From positions 32,940 to 96,939 of the forward strand of contig NZ_KB894369.1 of the NCBI RefSeq assembly GCF_000374425.1: a stretch of 64,000 nt of DNA, read 5' to 3'. A program made the translations under genes and the position numbers. The notes beneath the pieces were generated by a model. It was not told the origin of the DNA and searched no databases. It saw only the letters and a program-made list of their open reading frames with translations. The DNA is from Acinetobacter tjernbergiae DSM 14971 = CIP 107465. Its GTDB lineage: Bacteria > Pseudomonadota > Gammaproteobacteria > Pseudomonadales > Moraxellaceae. Within the stretch, counting starts at the first letter, position 1; each line of letters opens with the position of its first letter. Shown here piece after piece: positions 18,088 through 27,821 of this stretch.

Positions 18088-18711
18088 TCAGTCTGCGGTA
18101 AATAGTTTATTTGAAATAGAGATTTTTTTAGCAATATAGTATGAATTGGATTTCTGACTGATTAACAACACTTGGGATTGTAACTCTAGTTCACCATATT
18201 CTGGCTCTACTTGTACATAATACAGTTGACCAAATTCATTACGAACACGTGCTTGTGCAGAGAAGCCTGGACGTGCATTTCCTGTTGAGATTGTTGCTAA
18301 ACGACCCACTAAGTTAATGTGAGTGTGCGTGACTTTGGGTCTAATCACTTGGTCTAAGCAATGGATCATAAACACGGTAAAAAAGATGTCGATGATTAGG
18401 GCTGGAACAAATAAGTAGTAAGGTGAGATGAAATAATGCTGTAAGGCAAAAAAAGAAAGCTCTAAGAAATAACCTGCAAAACTAAAATTGATGAGTAAAA
18501 ATACAAAAATGAGGTATTTAGAAAATTTTACGTCCAAGAGTGGCGAGTTTAATAACCATTCAGGTGTCATTCTTTTCACAAGGTGACTGGGGCGTAAGCC
18601 GATAAAAATACCGATCGTTTCTGCAATGCTGAGCAAAATCAATGCAACTACACTCATGTGAAATGGCATTAGGTAATAATTTAAGAAAAACTCAGTCATT
18701 GCAGAATTCAT
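18088..18711 (-). CDS. YqiJ-like inner-membrane protein with OB-fold (DUF1449)
   Basis: 207 residues: three or four membrane helices in the first 125 residues, then a soluble OB-fold-like domain. The stretch ARPGFSAQARVRNEFGQLYY matches the conserved GxARPGxxAxAxVRDxxG of the YqiJ family, which is related to NfeD proteins. YqiJ is usually encoded beside the flotillin YqiK; no flotillin gene is present here, so either the partner is elsewhere or this copy acts alone. The start at 18711 or the Met at residue 5 are both possible. Confidence 0.65.
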   Translation of the reverse strand: MNSAMTEFFLNYYLMPFHMSVVALILLSIAETIGIFIGLRPSHLVKRMTPEWLLNSPLLDVKFSKYLIFVFLLINFSFAGYFLELSFFALQHYFISPYYLFVPALIIDIFFTVFMIHCLDQVIRPKVTHTHINLVGRLATISTGNARPGFSAQARVRNEFGQLYYVQVEPEYGELELQSQVLLISQKSNSYYIAKKISISNKLFTAD

Positions 18712-18721
18712 GGTTTAGGCA

Positions 18722-19042
18722 CTAATCAATATAAATACCACCATCGGAGTGGACTTCCAAATTTACTTTTTCGAGGAATTCACCTAAGCAAGGCCCTGAA
18801 ACACATTCACCTGTTTCCACAGAGAACAATGCGCCATGAGTAGAGCATTGGATATATTCGCGATCCTGATCTAAAAATTGATTTTCTAAATACTCAAGTT
18901 CTGTTTGCAAATGTGGGCAAACATTTTGATAAGCATAAAAGCTGCCATCTTTTTGAGTAACGAAAATTGTTGTTCCTTTCATGGTGTCGTATGCACGAGA
19001 CTCGCGATCAGGAACTTCCTCTGTCATGCAAATTTTTTCCAT
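18722..19042 (-). CDS. Rieske 2Fe-2S domain protein (ferredoxin-like)
   Basis: From the ATG at 19042 the product has 106 residues. It shows the Rieske cluster ligands C42-P-H44 and C66-S-T-H69, with the usual spacing and flanking prolines, and no catalytic domain, so it is a soluble Rieske-type ferredoxin or a nitrite-reductase-small-subunit-like protein. The frame extends upstream, but those residues would overlap the kinase gene. The stop of the kinase gene (TAA at 19046-19044) is one base before this ATG, so the two are translationally coupled. The electron partner is unknown. Confidence 0.8.
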   Translation of the reverse strand: MEKICMTEEVPDRESRAYDTMKGTTIFVTQKDGSFYAYQNVCPHLQTELEYLENQFLDQDREYIQCSTHGALFSVETGECVSGPCLGEFLEKVNLEVHSDGGIYID

Positions 19043-19043
19043 T

Positions 19044-20057
19044 TTAAGCACATTCCTGTTGAGCATTTTTAAATTGTTCAAATAGTTCAGTGTAGCTTTC
19101 GATCGCTAAGCGTGGACCGAACTGTGCTACAACCTCACTTGAGATCAAAATTGCAAGTTGAGCAGCAGTTTCTAAATTGAGACCTGCATTGACTGCATAT
19201 AAGAATGCACCAGCAAAGGCATCACCAGCACCATTGGTATCTACGGCATCGACATGACGACCAGCAACATTAAATTGCTGAGCTGGATCAATGATGACTG
19301 CACCATTTGCGCCTTGGGTGATGACAATATGTTGATTTTTTAATTTTAAGATTTCAATTGCAGCATCAAGATTTTCTGTGTTGGTAAACATCAACGCTTC
19401 TTGTTCATTACAGAACAATAAGTCAACGCCATCATCTAAGAGTTCTTCTAGACCTTGACGCGCATATTGCACCATTGCAGGATCAGACAGTGAGAGGGCA
19501 ATTTTAACGCCATGTGCTTTGGCAAGTTCACGAGCTTGTTTAACTGCGACACGTGCAGTATCACTCGTTGATAAATAACCTTCGATGTAGAGCCATTTTG
19601 CGGTTTTTAATGGTTCAAAGTCGATTTGTTCTGCTGTGAGTTCCGCCGTGATACCAAGATATGTGTGCATGGTACGTTCTGAATCAGGACTGATCAGAAC
19701 CATACATGTACCTGTTACGCCTTCACTGATAGATTGCGTTGTTGTTTGAATGCCTGCCGCATTTAAGCCATTTAAATAGATTGCACCGAGGTCATCATTA
19801 CCTACACGGCATCCATAAAAAGCTGTACCGCCTAAAGCACCAAAGGCAACCGTTGTATTTGCAGCAGAACCGCCACTTGCTTGACCTTTATAGCTTTGCG
19901 TATCTTGTAATTGTTGATATAAAGCCGCTTGAGTGTCGCCATCAGTCAACTGCATTGTGCCTTTTTGCAACGCTTGTTGTGTTAAAAACTCATTTGAGAC
20001 TTTAAATTCTTGGTCAATCAGCGCATTACCAATTGCAAAAAGATCAACAGTTGCCAT
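19044..20057 (-). CDS. PfkB-family kinase, adenosine kinase-like
   Basis: 337 residues from the ATG at 20057 (MATVDLFAIGNALID), of the ribokinase/PfkB fold. The substrate-binding GGSAANTTVAFGALGG block and the anion-hole/catalytic DTNGAGDAFAGAFLYA motif with catalytic Asp are intact. The N-terminal ...GNALIDQEF and the overall pattern fit the bacterial 'adenosine kinase' subgroup, although sugar kinases are alternatives. Starts at 20081 and 20066 are also open, and no strong ribosome site discriminates. The Rieske gene follows after one base, a pairing without an obvious metabolic logic. Confidence 0.8.
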   Translation of the reverse strand: MATVDLFAIGNALIDQEFKVSNEFLTQQALQKGTMQLTDGDTQAALYQQLQDTQSYKGQASGGSAANTTVAFGALGGTAFYGCRVGNDDLGAIYLNGLNAAGIQTTTQSISEGVTGTCMVLISPDSERTMHTYLGITAELTAEQIDFEPLKTAKWLYIEGYLSTSDTARVAVKQARELAKAHGVKIALSLSDPAMVQYARQGLEELLDDGVDLLFCNEQEALMFTNTENLDAAIEILKLKNQHIVITQGANGAVIIDPAQQFNVAGRHVDAVDTNGAGDAFAGAFLYAVNAGLNLETAAQLAILISSEVVAQFGPRLAIESYTELFEQFKNAQQECA

Positions 20058-20170
20058 GTTTGTCATCACATTAAAAATCAAAAAGCAAAGTTTACACTAA
20101 TGCTCAGGATTACAGTAGTTTGTTGAAAAGAATTCAGGTGCGGTATAGGGTAATATTTTTGAGGAATATC

Positions 20171-20578
20171 TTGTCATTGAATCATTTTAGAATAGAAAAA
20201 GTCGTAGGTTTATCTTAGAAATTAGATTGACGAATAGCGTTTTCACAGATTAAAGGCTTTCATTTTCTACATCGCTTAGAACAAGATTTAAAAAAAGGTG
20301 AAAATTGTTTTAATCAGTTCGGTGAGGCTCTATTTGTTGTCTATGAACAAAAGCATTTGATTGCAATTGGTGGATTGAATCATGATCCATATCATGAGGC
20401 ACAAGAAAAAATTGGTCGTTTATGCCGTTTCTATATTCATCCTCAATATCGTAGAAAAGGAATTGGAGCTTATTTGCTTGAATATATTGAATAATATGCA
20501 AAATTCTATTTTTGTGAGCTGCATTTGTTTAGCGATACATGCCATGCTGCTTGTTTTTCTCAAAGCAATGATTGTTAG
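20171..20578 (+). pseudogene. Degraded GNAT acetyltransferase gene
   Basis: A single reading frame from a TTG at 20171 (GAGGA in front) to TAG at 20576 codes for a GNAT-like protein of 135 codons if three in-frame stops are ignored: TAG at 20216, TGA at 20228 and TAA at 20492. Recognisable parts are EALFVVYEQKHLIAIGGLN, RLCRFYIHPQYRRKGIG (strand 4 and the acetyl-CoA loop, intact) and, past the last stop, YAKFYFCELHLFSD. No frameshift is needed, so decay is by point mutation and probably not old. It lies between the kinase gene and the PreP gene. Confidence 0.8.
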
Positions 20579-20748
20579 TCCATAGCATTGCTAAAGACTA
20601 ATTTCTGAAAGATTTTAAGAAATCATCTTTGATTGCTCGCTGCATTTTCCTACAAAAACATAGTAATTTACATGGATATCCTCACGTATTCTTCGGTAGA
20701 CTCTCTACCATCAATTGTAATTATTTAAATAGATAAATTGGAGATCAC

Positions 20749-23688
20749 ATGACGGTCGATGTTTCTGAAAGCATTACTCAACCGATTCACCCTGCGTTTC
20801 AGCTATTACGTCAACACCATGTAGAAGCACTCGATATTCAAGTTTCAGAATATAAGCACAAAATTACTGGTGCAGTTCACTATCATTTAGCTACGAACCA
20901 TGATGAAAATGTGTTTTTAGTGGCTTTTAGAACGCAACCAATGGACTCAAAAGGCGCTGCGCATATTTTAGAGCATACCGCTTTATGTGGTTCAGAAAAG
21001 TTTCCTGTACGTGATCCATTCTTTTTAATGATTCGTCGTTCACTAAATACCTTTATGAATGCGTTCACTGCAGCAGATTGGACGGCATATCCTTTCGCGA
21101 CTCAAAATAAAAAAGATTTTCAAAATTTATTATCTGTATATTTGGATGCTGCGTTTGCTGCAAATTTGAATCCTTTAGATTTTGCTCAAGAAGGCATCCG
21201 CATTGAGTTGGAAAATGATCAAGCGGTTTATAAAGGTGTCGTTTTCAATGAAATGAAAGGGGCTATGAGTTCACCAACAGATCAACTTTATCATCAGTTG
21301 GCGCATCATTTATTTCCTGAAACGACTTATCATTATAATTCGGGTGGTGATCCAAAAGATATTCCTGATTTAACGTATGAACAACTGGTCGATTTCTATA
21401 AAGTCCATTATCACCCAAGTAATGCAGTTTTTATGACCTTTGGTAATCAAACTGCCTATGACTTACAAGAGCAGTTTGAAAAGCTCGCTTTGCATAAGTT
21501 TTCTCAGGGTACAACACTGTATTCAAAACCTGAAAAACGTCTAGCAGCAGCGATTGAAGTTACTGAAAGCTATGCCGTAGATAGTGAAGAGCTTAAAGAT
21601 AAAACCTATCATGTAATGTCATGGTTATTGCCTGAAACAAGCGATATTAAATTACGTTTAGGAATGCGTTTGGTTGAAGGAATTCTATTAGAAAATTCGG
21701 CTTCACCATTGCGTCATTATTTGGAAACGTGTGGTTATGCACAATCAACTGGCCCATTGATGGGCGTTGATGATAGTAACTTTGAAATGACATTCTATTG
21801 TGGTGTACAAGGTTCGAATGAAGAACATGCTGAAACATTTAAAAACGGTGTTTTAGATATTCTGAAAGAAGCAGCATCAAAACCGATTGATACTGATTTG
21901 GTCGATGCGATTTTGCATCAAATTGAACTGCATCAACGTGAAATCAATGGTGATGGTACGCCATATGGTTTAAGCCTCATTTTAAATGGTTTAGGCAGTG
22001 CAATTCATCATAATGATCCAATCCATGTCTGGGATGTGGATGCTGCGATTGAGCAAGTCAAAGAAGAACTGAAAGACCCAATGTGGTTGTCTAACTTGAT
22101 TCAAATTCATTTGTTAGATAATCCACATCGTGTGCAAATGACTTTAGTGCCTGATGCAACTAAATCGGTCAAAGAGCAGCAAGCTGAGCAAGCACGATTG
22201 GCTGAAATTACGGCGAATTTAACCGATGCGCAGAAAGTCGAAATTCAGGAAAAAACGGAAGCGCTGAAACAACGTCAAGATACACCTGATGATCTTGAGT
22301 TATTGCCGAAAGTTGGTTTGGAGGATGTACCTGCAGATTTACAAATTGTGCAAGGGCAACTTCGTGAAATTATTAGTAATGGTTTAGACACGCCTTTAAA
22401 CCTTTACCATGCAGGTACAAACGGTATTTATTATCAACAAGTATTGATTCAAATTCCTGATGAAATCGTACAATCACCTTACTTCAATTTACTTTCTATT
22501 TTGATGGGAGAAGTTGGTGCAGGTGAATATGGTTACCTTGAACTACAGCAGATCCAAACTGCGGTGAGTGGTGGTCTAGGCATGGGGGCATCTTTACGCA
22601 GCAAAGTAGATAATAAAGATCGTATCAGTGCTTGGTTGACGTTGACGACTAAATCATTGACTCAAAAGTTAGATTCAATCCAATTATTGAAACTTGCATT
22701 TGAACAGCTCCGTTTTGATGAAAAAGACCGTATCATCGAATTATTGCAGCAACGTAAAACCCGTTGGCAGTCACGTTTGTCTGGTTCTGGGCATAGCTAT
22801 GCGATGCAGGCTGCATCACGTCAGATGAGTGCTTTAGCTCGCCGTGATTATCACAACACAGGTTTAGGTGCATTGAACTGGTTGAGTGATCTTGTCAATA
22901 AGATTGACCAAGATGATGAGGCTTATCAAGCCTTGATTACGGAATTACAGGCGATTCATCGCAAGTTATTACAAGCACCTAAACAATTCTTGTTGGTCTG
23001 TGAAGAGCATCAATCGGATCGTTTAGTTGAAGAGATTCAAAACGTTTGGGATAAATTGGCTGTCGATAAATCACCTGTAAGCTTAACCCAAGTTGAGCAA
23101 ATCAATACAGAAAATGATGAAGCTTGGCTCATTCAGACGAATGTTCAATTCTGCTGCTCTGCTTATCAAGCCGTCGATGTTGCACATGCAGATGCAGCAC
23201 CATTGATGGTATTGGCTGCGTATCTGCGTAATGGTTTCTTACATAGCGCGATCCGTGAAAAGGGCGGTGCTTATGGTGGTGGGGCAAGCTACGATGGTAA
23301 TGCCTGTTCATTCCGTTTTTATAGCTATCGTGACCCGCGTTTGCTTGAAACATTTAATGATTTTGAAGCAAGTGTGCAATGGTTATTTAATGTAGAACAG
23401 CAAGCCTACCAGCTTGAAGAGGCGATTTTAGGCTTGGTTGCCGGTATGGATAAACCTGGTTCACCTGCTGGAGAAGCGATTACCGCTTGTTATGCTTTAT
23501 TGCATGCACGTACACCTAAATTCCGTAGAGTTTTACGTGAACGTTTATTGAATGTGAGTTTGGATGATTTAAAACGTGTTGCAAAACAGTATCTACTGGA
23601 GCAAAAACCTGTGAAAGCAGTGGTTGCACCATTTGCAAAACGCGAAGAATTGCAGGCTCTCGGATTTAGTATTCAACAAGCCAACTAA
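20749..23688 (+). CDS. PreP-like M16C metallopeptidase
   Basis: 979 residues of an insulinase-type protease with the inverted zinc motif H72-I-L-E75-H76 (HILEHTALCGS) and the downstream zinc glutamate region VVFNEMKGAMS. The SEKFPVRDPFF block after the motif is typical of subfamily M16C, the presequence protease/Cym1 group. These enzymes enclose and degrade unfolded peptides of up to about 65 residues. No signal peptide is present, so it is probably cytoplasmic. GGAG lies before the ATG. The gene is followed closely by pldA, but their products are not known to work together. Confidence 0.88.
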   Translation: MTVDVSESITQPIHPAFQLLRQHHVEALDIQVSEYKHKITGAVHYHLATNHDENVFLVAFRTQPMDSKGAAHILEHTALCGSEKFPVRDPFFLMIRRSLNTFMNAFTAADWTAYPFATQNKKDFQNLLSVYLDAAFAANLNPLDFAQEGIRIELENDQAVYKGVVFNEMKGAMSSPTDQLYHQLAHHLFPETTYHYNSGGDPKDIPDLTYEQLVDFYKVHYHPSNAVFMTFGNQTAYDLQEQFEKLALHKFSQGTTLYSKPEKRLAAAIEVTESYAVDSEELKDKTYHVMSWLLPETSDIKLRLGMRLVEGILLENSASPLRHYLETCGYAQSTGPLMGVDDSNFEMTFYCGVQGSNEEHAETFKNGVLDILKEAASKPIDTDLVDAILHQIELHQREINGDGTPYGLSLILNGLGSAIHHNDPIHVWDVDAAIEQVKEELKDPMWLSNLIQIHLLDNPHRVQMTLVPDATKSVKEQQAEQARLAEITANLTDAQKVEIQEKTEALKQRQDTPDDLELLPKVGLEDVPADLQIVQGQLREIISNGLDTPLNLYHAGTNGIYYQQVLIQIPDEIVQSPYFNLLSILMGEVGAGEYGYLELQQIQTAVSGGLGMGASLRSKVDNKDRISAWLTLTTKSLTQKLDSIQLLKLAFEQLRFDEKDRIIELLQQRKTRWQSRLSGSGHSYAMQAASRQMSALARRDYHNTGLGALNWLSDLVNKIDQDDEAYQALITELQAIHRKLLQAPKQFLLVCEEHQSDRLVEEIQNVWDKLAVDKSPVSLTQVEQINTENDEAWLIQTNVQFCCSAYQAVDVAHADAAPLMVLAAYLRNGFLHSAIREKGGAYGGGASYDGNACSFRFYSYRDPRLLETFNDFEASVQWLFNVEQQAYQLEEAILGLVAGMDKPGSPAGEAITACYALLHARTPKFRRVLRERLLNVSLDDLKRVAKQYLLEQKPVKAVVAPFAKREELQALGFSIQQAN

Positions 23689-23711
23689 AATAGAGCGGTG
23701 GGAGACTATAT

Positions 23712-24875
23712 ATGATGTTTAAATCTTTGGAGTATACTTATTTAGAACTTGGTGTGTTTAGCCTACTCAGTTCTTTAGGTATGTCATTTGCACATGCTCA
23801 AACGATTGCACCAGCGAACCCTGCAACAGTAGATGCTTGTGTTGCATTGGCTTCAAATGCGGATCGTTTGGCTTGTTATGACAGCCTTTTTAAAGCACCA
23901 ACAGTCATCCCACCACAAGTTCAAGCTGCTGAAGCTCTTCCTTTGGCTGCACCGATAGAAATTAAGAACGAAACAGCACCGCCTGAAACACTACGCGAGA
24001 AAGTGGTTCAGAAGGTTAGTGATTTACATATTTTAGGTGCTGCACCTAAATTTGATCCGAATGTTTCATTACTTGATCGCCGTTGGGAGCTTTCTGAAGA
24101 AAGTAAGCTTGGTTTATGGAATATTCGTGCCTATCAACCTGTTTATTTGCTACCTGCTTTTTGGACGAGCAATAAGAATGAGTTTCCAAGTAGTCCAAAC
24201 CCGAATAACACTGTTACTGATAAGCAAAACCTAAGTTCTACAGAAGCCAAGTTTCAGATTTCTTTGAAAACAAAGGCTTTAGAGAATATTTTAGGCAATA
24301 ATGGTGATGTGTGGTTGGGGTATACGCAGTCTTCTCATTGGCAGGTTTATAATGCTGAAGAGTCTCGACCATTCCGTGAGACCAACTACGAGCCTGAAGC
24401 AAGTTTGATGTTCAGAACCAACTATGAAATTTTAGGTTTAAATGCGCGTCTGTTAGGTGTGACTTTAAATCATCAATCTAATGGTCGTTCTGATCCGTTA
24501 TCACGTAGTTGGAACCGTGTGATTTTTAATCTAGGGTTTGAAAAAGATAATTTTGCGTTGATGTTACGCCCTTGGTATCGTGTCGAAGAAAGTGTGAAAA
24601 ATGATAATAATCCTGATATTAAGGATTATATGGGACGTGGAGACCTCACCGCATTTTACCGCCACGATGATAATGATTTCTCTCTAATGTTACGTCATTC
24701 ATTAAAAGGTGGCGATCGCTCGCATGGTGCTGTGCAATTTGACTGGGCATTCCCAATCAAAGGTAAGTTACGTGGACATCTACAACTCTTTGATGGTTAT
24801 GGTGAGAGCCTGATTGATTATAACCATCGCGCAACTTACGCTGGTTTAGGCGTGTCTTTGATGAATTGGTATTAA
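23712..24875 (+). CDS. pldA: Outer-membrane phospholipase A1
   Basis: 387 residues: an N-terminal signal peptide (cleaved near AHA-QT, about residue 29), an acidic/Ala-Pro spacer, and a 12-strand beta-barrel. Active-site residues are His254, Ser256 and Asn257 nearby in NHQSNGRSDPLSRSWNR, the OMPLA signature; a calcium-dependent dimer is the active form in E. coli. The N-terminal region also has a short motif (VDACVALASNADRLACYD) often seen in acinetobacterial and neisserial PldA. GGGAG precedes the ATG. The next gene starts directly at the base after the stop codon. Confidence 0.92.
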   Translation: MMFKSLEYTYLELGVFSLLSSLGMSFAHAQTIAPANPATVDACVALASNADRLACYDSLFKAPTVIPPQVQAAEALPLAAPIEIKNETAPPETLREKVVQKVSDLHILGAAPKFDPNVSLLDRRWELSEESKLGLWNIRAYQPVYLLPAFWTSNKNEFPSSPNPNNTVTDKQNLSSTEAKFQISLKTKALENILGNNGDVWLGYTQSSHWQVYNAEESRPFRETNYEPEASLMFRTNYEILGLNARLLGVTLNHQSNGRSDPLSRSWNRVIFNLGFEKDNFALMLRPWYRVEESVKNDNNPDIKDYMGRGDLTAFYRHDDNDFSLMLRHSLKGGDRSHGAVQFDWAFPIKGKLRGHLQLFDGYGESLIDYNHRATYAGLGVSLMNWY

Positions 24876-25403
24876 ATGAGTTTAAATATTCCAGAGCCAT
24901 TGTTGCAGCTTGAAGCAAATTGTGGCGTATTCGCAATCTGGTTGATCTTAAAGCAATATCAGCCCCATATTGATATTGCTGACCTGATTCAGTTATGTCG
25001 CCATGATCAACAAGAGGGAACTTTTACGATTGCGTTGGCTGTGGCACTGAAAAAATTAGGCTTTGAAGTATCATTGTATACTGACCCTGATCCGAATATT
25101 GATGAGAAAGAAAAGCAAAGTTATTTGGATGCCCAAGGTCTTCAGATTCCAATTCAGGCTGCTTTGACTTATTCCGAGATTCAGCAGGCATTTGAAAATG
25201 GTCACTTTGTTATCGTGTTTTATGACACCTTACACGGTGTGGGAAACCAATCTTTAATTTATTCAATTGATGAACAAGAGATTAGTTTCTGTGATCACTT
25301 TGAAGAGATGGCTAAAACCGTATTTGAGCAACAACGCCAAGCCGATGGAATTTGTCGGCAGGTGATTGTGGTTGAGCAGCCGTTAGGTGATTATCCAATT
25401 TGA
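24876..25403 (+). CDS. C39-peptidase-like protein
   Basis: 175 residues. The N-terminal ANCGVFAIWLILKQY (Cys16) has the look of the catalytic-cysteine helix of papain-like C39 peptidases. A histidine in FYDTLHGVGNQSLIY and an acidic residue after it could complete the site, but the usual 'H-x-V-V' form is altered, so activity is uncertain. There is no signal peptide or ABC domain. The ATG follows the pldA stop codon without a gap, so it is translated with pldA and may act on or with it. The last 13 bases overlap ktrB on the other strand. Confidence 0.55.
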   Translation: MSLNIPEPLLQLEANCGVFAIWLILKQYQPHIDIADLIQLCRHDQQEGTFTIALAVALKKLGFEVSLYTDPDPNIDEKEKQSYLDAQGLQIPIQAALTYSEIQQAFENGHFVIVFYDTLHGVGNQSLIYSIDEQEISFCDHFEEMAKTVFEQQRQADGICRQVIVVEQPLGDYPI

Positions 25404-26728
25404 ATATTGGCATTGGCATGTTTTAAACGGCTCTTCTTTGGCGTAGCAATCAGATAGGCGAGTGTTAACGGCCCAAGTCGACCTGTATACATCAGTAAGC
25501 TTAGAACAAATAAACTACCATCATGTAGTTCGCCTGTTACACCTCGAGATAAACCAACCGTACATGCCGCAGAAACCACTTCAAACATCAGATCTAAGAC
25601 ATCCAGTTTAGGCTCCAAAAGAAAAAGGGTAAAGCAGCCGACAAAAATCAGCATGCCTGTAATTGCTGCGACGGCAAGTGCTTTATAGGTGGTTTCTTGG
25701 GAAATAGAGTGATTAAAGATACGGATTTCCTCATTGCGCCGTAAAAAGGAAATGACGCAGAGCAGTAAGATGACAAATGTACCGACTTTAATACCGCCTG
25801 CGGTACTCAGTGAACCGCCACCAATAAACATCAATAGCATCGTGAGCAGTGTTGTACTGTGTTCCATTGCGCCTGTATCAATGGTGTTAAACCCAGATGA
25901 ACGAGGTACAGTGGCTTGAAACCACGCATTCATAGCCTGTTCACCAGTACTCATTGTACCTAGCGTAAGTGGATTATTGGCTTCTAATAGCCAAATGAGA
26001 ATAAAAGCAACGACATTTAAAATTGCAATGGCACTGAGAATGAGTTTGCTATTCGGTGTTAGTTTGCTCCATCGTTTATTTTGTTTGATATCAATTAAAA
26101 CAAGAAAGCCGATCCCACCTAAGGTGTAGAGCGTGCTAATGGTTAGACAGATTAAATAATGACCTTGAAAATTCATCAAGCTGTTATTGAATAGCGAAAA
26201 ACCTGCATTATTGAATGCAGAGATACTATAAAAAATCGAATAATACAGCCCACGGTCAAAGCCATAGATCGGGATAAAGGATGTACTTAATATAATGATG
26301 CCAATCAGCTCAAAGAAAAGCGTATAGACCACAACACCTTTTGCCACAAACGTTACTTTGGACAAGCTCGTTTGACCTAAGCTATCTTGCGCCATCATTT
26401 GTTGTTTGAGTCCAAGTTTAGGCGCTAGACTTAAGGCTGCCAAAATAGCAAAAGTCATAAAACCCAAACCACCTGTTTGGATTAATAACAGAATAATAAC
26501 CTGTCCAAGATGATTAAAAGACTCATTTAAGTTCACTACAGATAAACCTGTAATGGTTACAGCCGATGTTGCTGTAAATAAGGCATCCATCCAGCTCAAA
26601 TTGCCTTTATTGGCGATGGGGAGTTTGAGTAATAGTGTTCCGATGATAATGAAACTCAGAAACCCAATCGCTAATAAGGACGGTGGACTTAAGTTAAAGA
26701 TCTTTTGTGTATTTATTTTTATAGTCAT
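25391..26728 (-). CDS. ktrB: KtrB/TrkH-family potassium uptake protein
   Basis: 445 residues from the ATG at 26728; the frame runs three codons further to a TTG. The protein is a four-repeat M1-P-M2 membrane channel with filter-like loops (TGLSVV, NNAGFS, RSSGFNT, TVGLSRG), each keeping the conserved glycine. It passes potassium, often coupled to sodium, and needs the RCK ring protein encoded just upstream. The start lies one base after the ktrA stop, so the two subunits are co-translated. The shorter length fits KtrB rather than TrkH. Confidence 0.9.
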   Translation of the reverse strand: MTIKINTQKIFNLSPPSLLAIGFLSFIIIGTLLLKLPIANKGNLSWMDALFTATSAVTITGLSVVNLNESFNHLGQVIILLLIQTGGLGFMTFAILAALSLAPKLGLKQQMMAQDSLGQTSLSKVTFVAKGVVVYTLFFELIGIIILSTSFIPIYGFDRGLYYSIFYSISAFNNAGFSLFNNSLMNFQGHYLICLTISTLYTLGGIGFLVLIDIKQNKRWSKLTPNSKLILSAIAILNVVAFILIWLLEANNPLTLGTMSTGEQAMNAWFQATVPRSSGFNTIDTGAMEHSTTLLTMLLMFIGGGSLSTAGGIKVGTFVILLLCVISFLRRNEEIRIFNHSISQETTYKALAVAAITGMLIFVGCFTLFLLEPKLDVLDLMFEVVSAACTVGLSRGVTGELHDGSLFVLSLLMYTGRLGPLTLAYLIATPKKSRLKHANANIQIG

Positions 26729-26729
26729 T

Positions 26730-27380
26730 TTATACAAAACATCCTGAGAGCTTTCGGAGATGGCTGAGCGAGCCTTCTAAAATAAGCACATCGCCAGCCT
26801 GTAGAGTAAAATTCACATCGGTTTCATATAGAATTTGTTGATCACGTTTAAGTAATAATAGTTTGATATTGGGTTCTTGTTTTAAGATGCCTGATAAATT
26901 CACATGATTCAGTTTTTCTTGTACTGGAACTTTGACAATATAATGATCATCATCCAAAGCCATATAACGGCTGACCATTGGGTAATTGAGTGCTTGAGCG
27001 ACACGCACGCCCATATCTTCTTCAGGATGAATAATCTTGCTGACATTTAAATGAGAGAGGATGGTGTGGTGGGCTTTAGTTTTGGCTTTAACCAGAATTT
27101 TATCTAAGCCTAAATTTTTTAGGTTTAAGACGCAGAGAATACTGGCTTCAATATCTTCACCAATCGCGACTACAACCGCATCACAATTCTGGATGTTGAG
27201 TTCTTCTAATACATGTTCATCGGTTGCATCTGCAATCACAGCATGGGTAATGCGATCAGCCAAACTTTCTACGTTACGTTTGATGGTATCAATCCCAATC
27301 ACATCATGATTGAGTTTGGTGAGTTCTAATGCAACAGTTGCTCCAAAACTCCCTAAACCAATGACTGCAAACTGTGCCAT
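26730..27380 (-). CDS. ktrA: KtrA potassium-channel regulatory subunit (RCK domain)
   Basis: 216 residues with a Rossmann-type RCK_N domain (VIGLGSFGATVALEL, GxGxxG at about 8-13, acidic Asp31 at the end of strand 2) and a C-terminal RCK_C domain (about 135-216). It forms an octameric ring that binds ATP/ADP and gates KtrB at the cytoplasmic side of the membrane. A single RCK pair (not the doubled form of TrkA) supports the Ktr assignment. It is the first gene of a two-gene operon and is followed by ktrB after one base. Confidence 0.92.
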   Translation of the reverse strand: MAQFAVIGLGSFGATVALELTKLNHDVIGIDTIKRNVESLADRITHAVIADATDEHVLEELNIQNCDAVVVAIGEDIEASILCVLNLKNLGLDKILVKAKTKAHHTILSHLNVSKIIHPEEDMGVRVAQALNYPMVSRYMALDDDHYIVKVPVQEKLNHVNLSGILKQEPNIKLLLLKRDQQILYETDVNFTLQAGDVLILEGSLSHLRKLSGCFV

Positions 27381-27821
27381 AACAATCCTTAACTAAATGA
27401 TAAAAATGTCTTTTTATTCATTCTAAGGTGGATCAATTGATCTGTTTGTAATGATTTTGTTTGAGTTAGAAAAGCTAGATTTGTTATTGTTCTACCAAAA
27501 CAGAAATAAGTGCTTTGTATTGAGCAATTATCTATTGGAAATTGAATTATGCGAATGATTGAGAAGGTGCAGCCATTATAGATGTTGCTAAAGAAGTGAA
27601 AGATAATTTTTAGTCTATTTAATTCATGTTGTCATGGGGTAGCAATAGTTATTTTATAGAAAGCTAGAAAAATAAAGAATTTTCCTTATTGAAAAATATT
27701 TTTATAAATTTTTGAAATAATTGTATTTTTAATTTTTTCCTGTAATATTTGTTAACGCTTCAATAATACTGATTTTATCAAAATCTTAGATAAATTATTA
27801 AATATTTTGTAGGTCTCTTAA
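27381..27821. repeat. Upstream copy of duplicated segment (ktrA upstream region)
   Basis: AT-rich, no gene. Bases 27421-27503 match 28411-28493 with a constant offset of 990 and 14 differences in 83 bases. A shorter GTATTGAGCAA match follows in both. This is the left part of the first unit of a roughly 1 kb tandem duplication that ends in an ilvA fragment at 28406. Confidence 0.8.
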
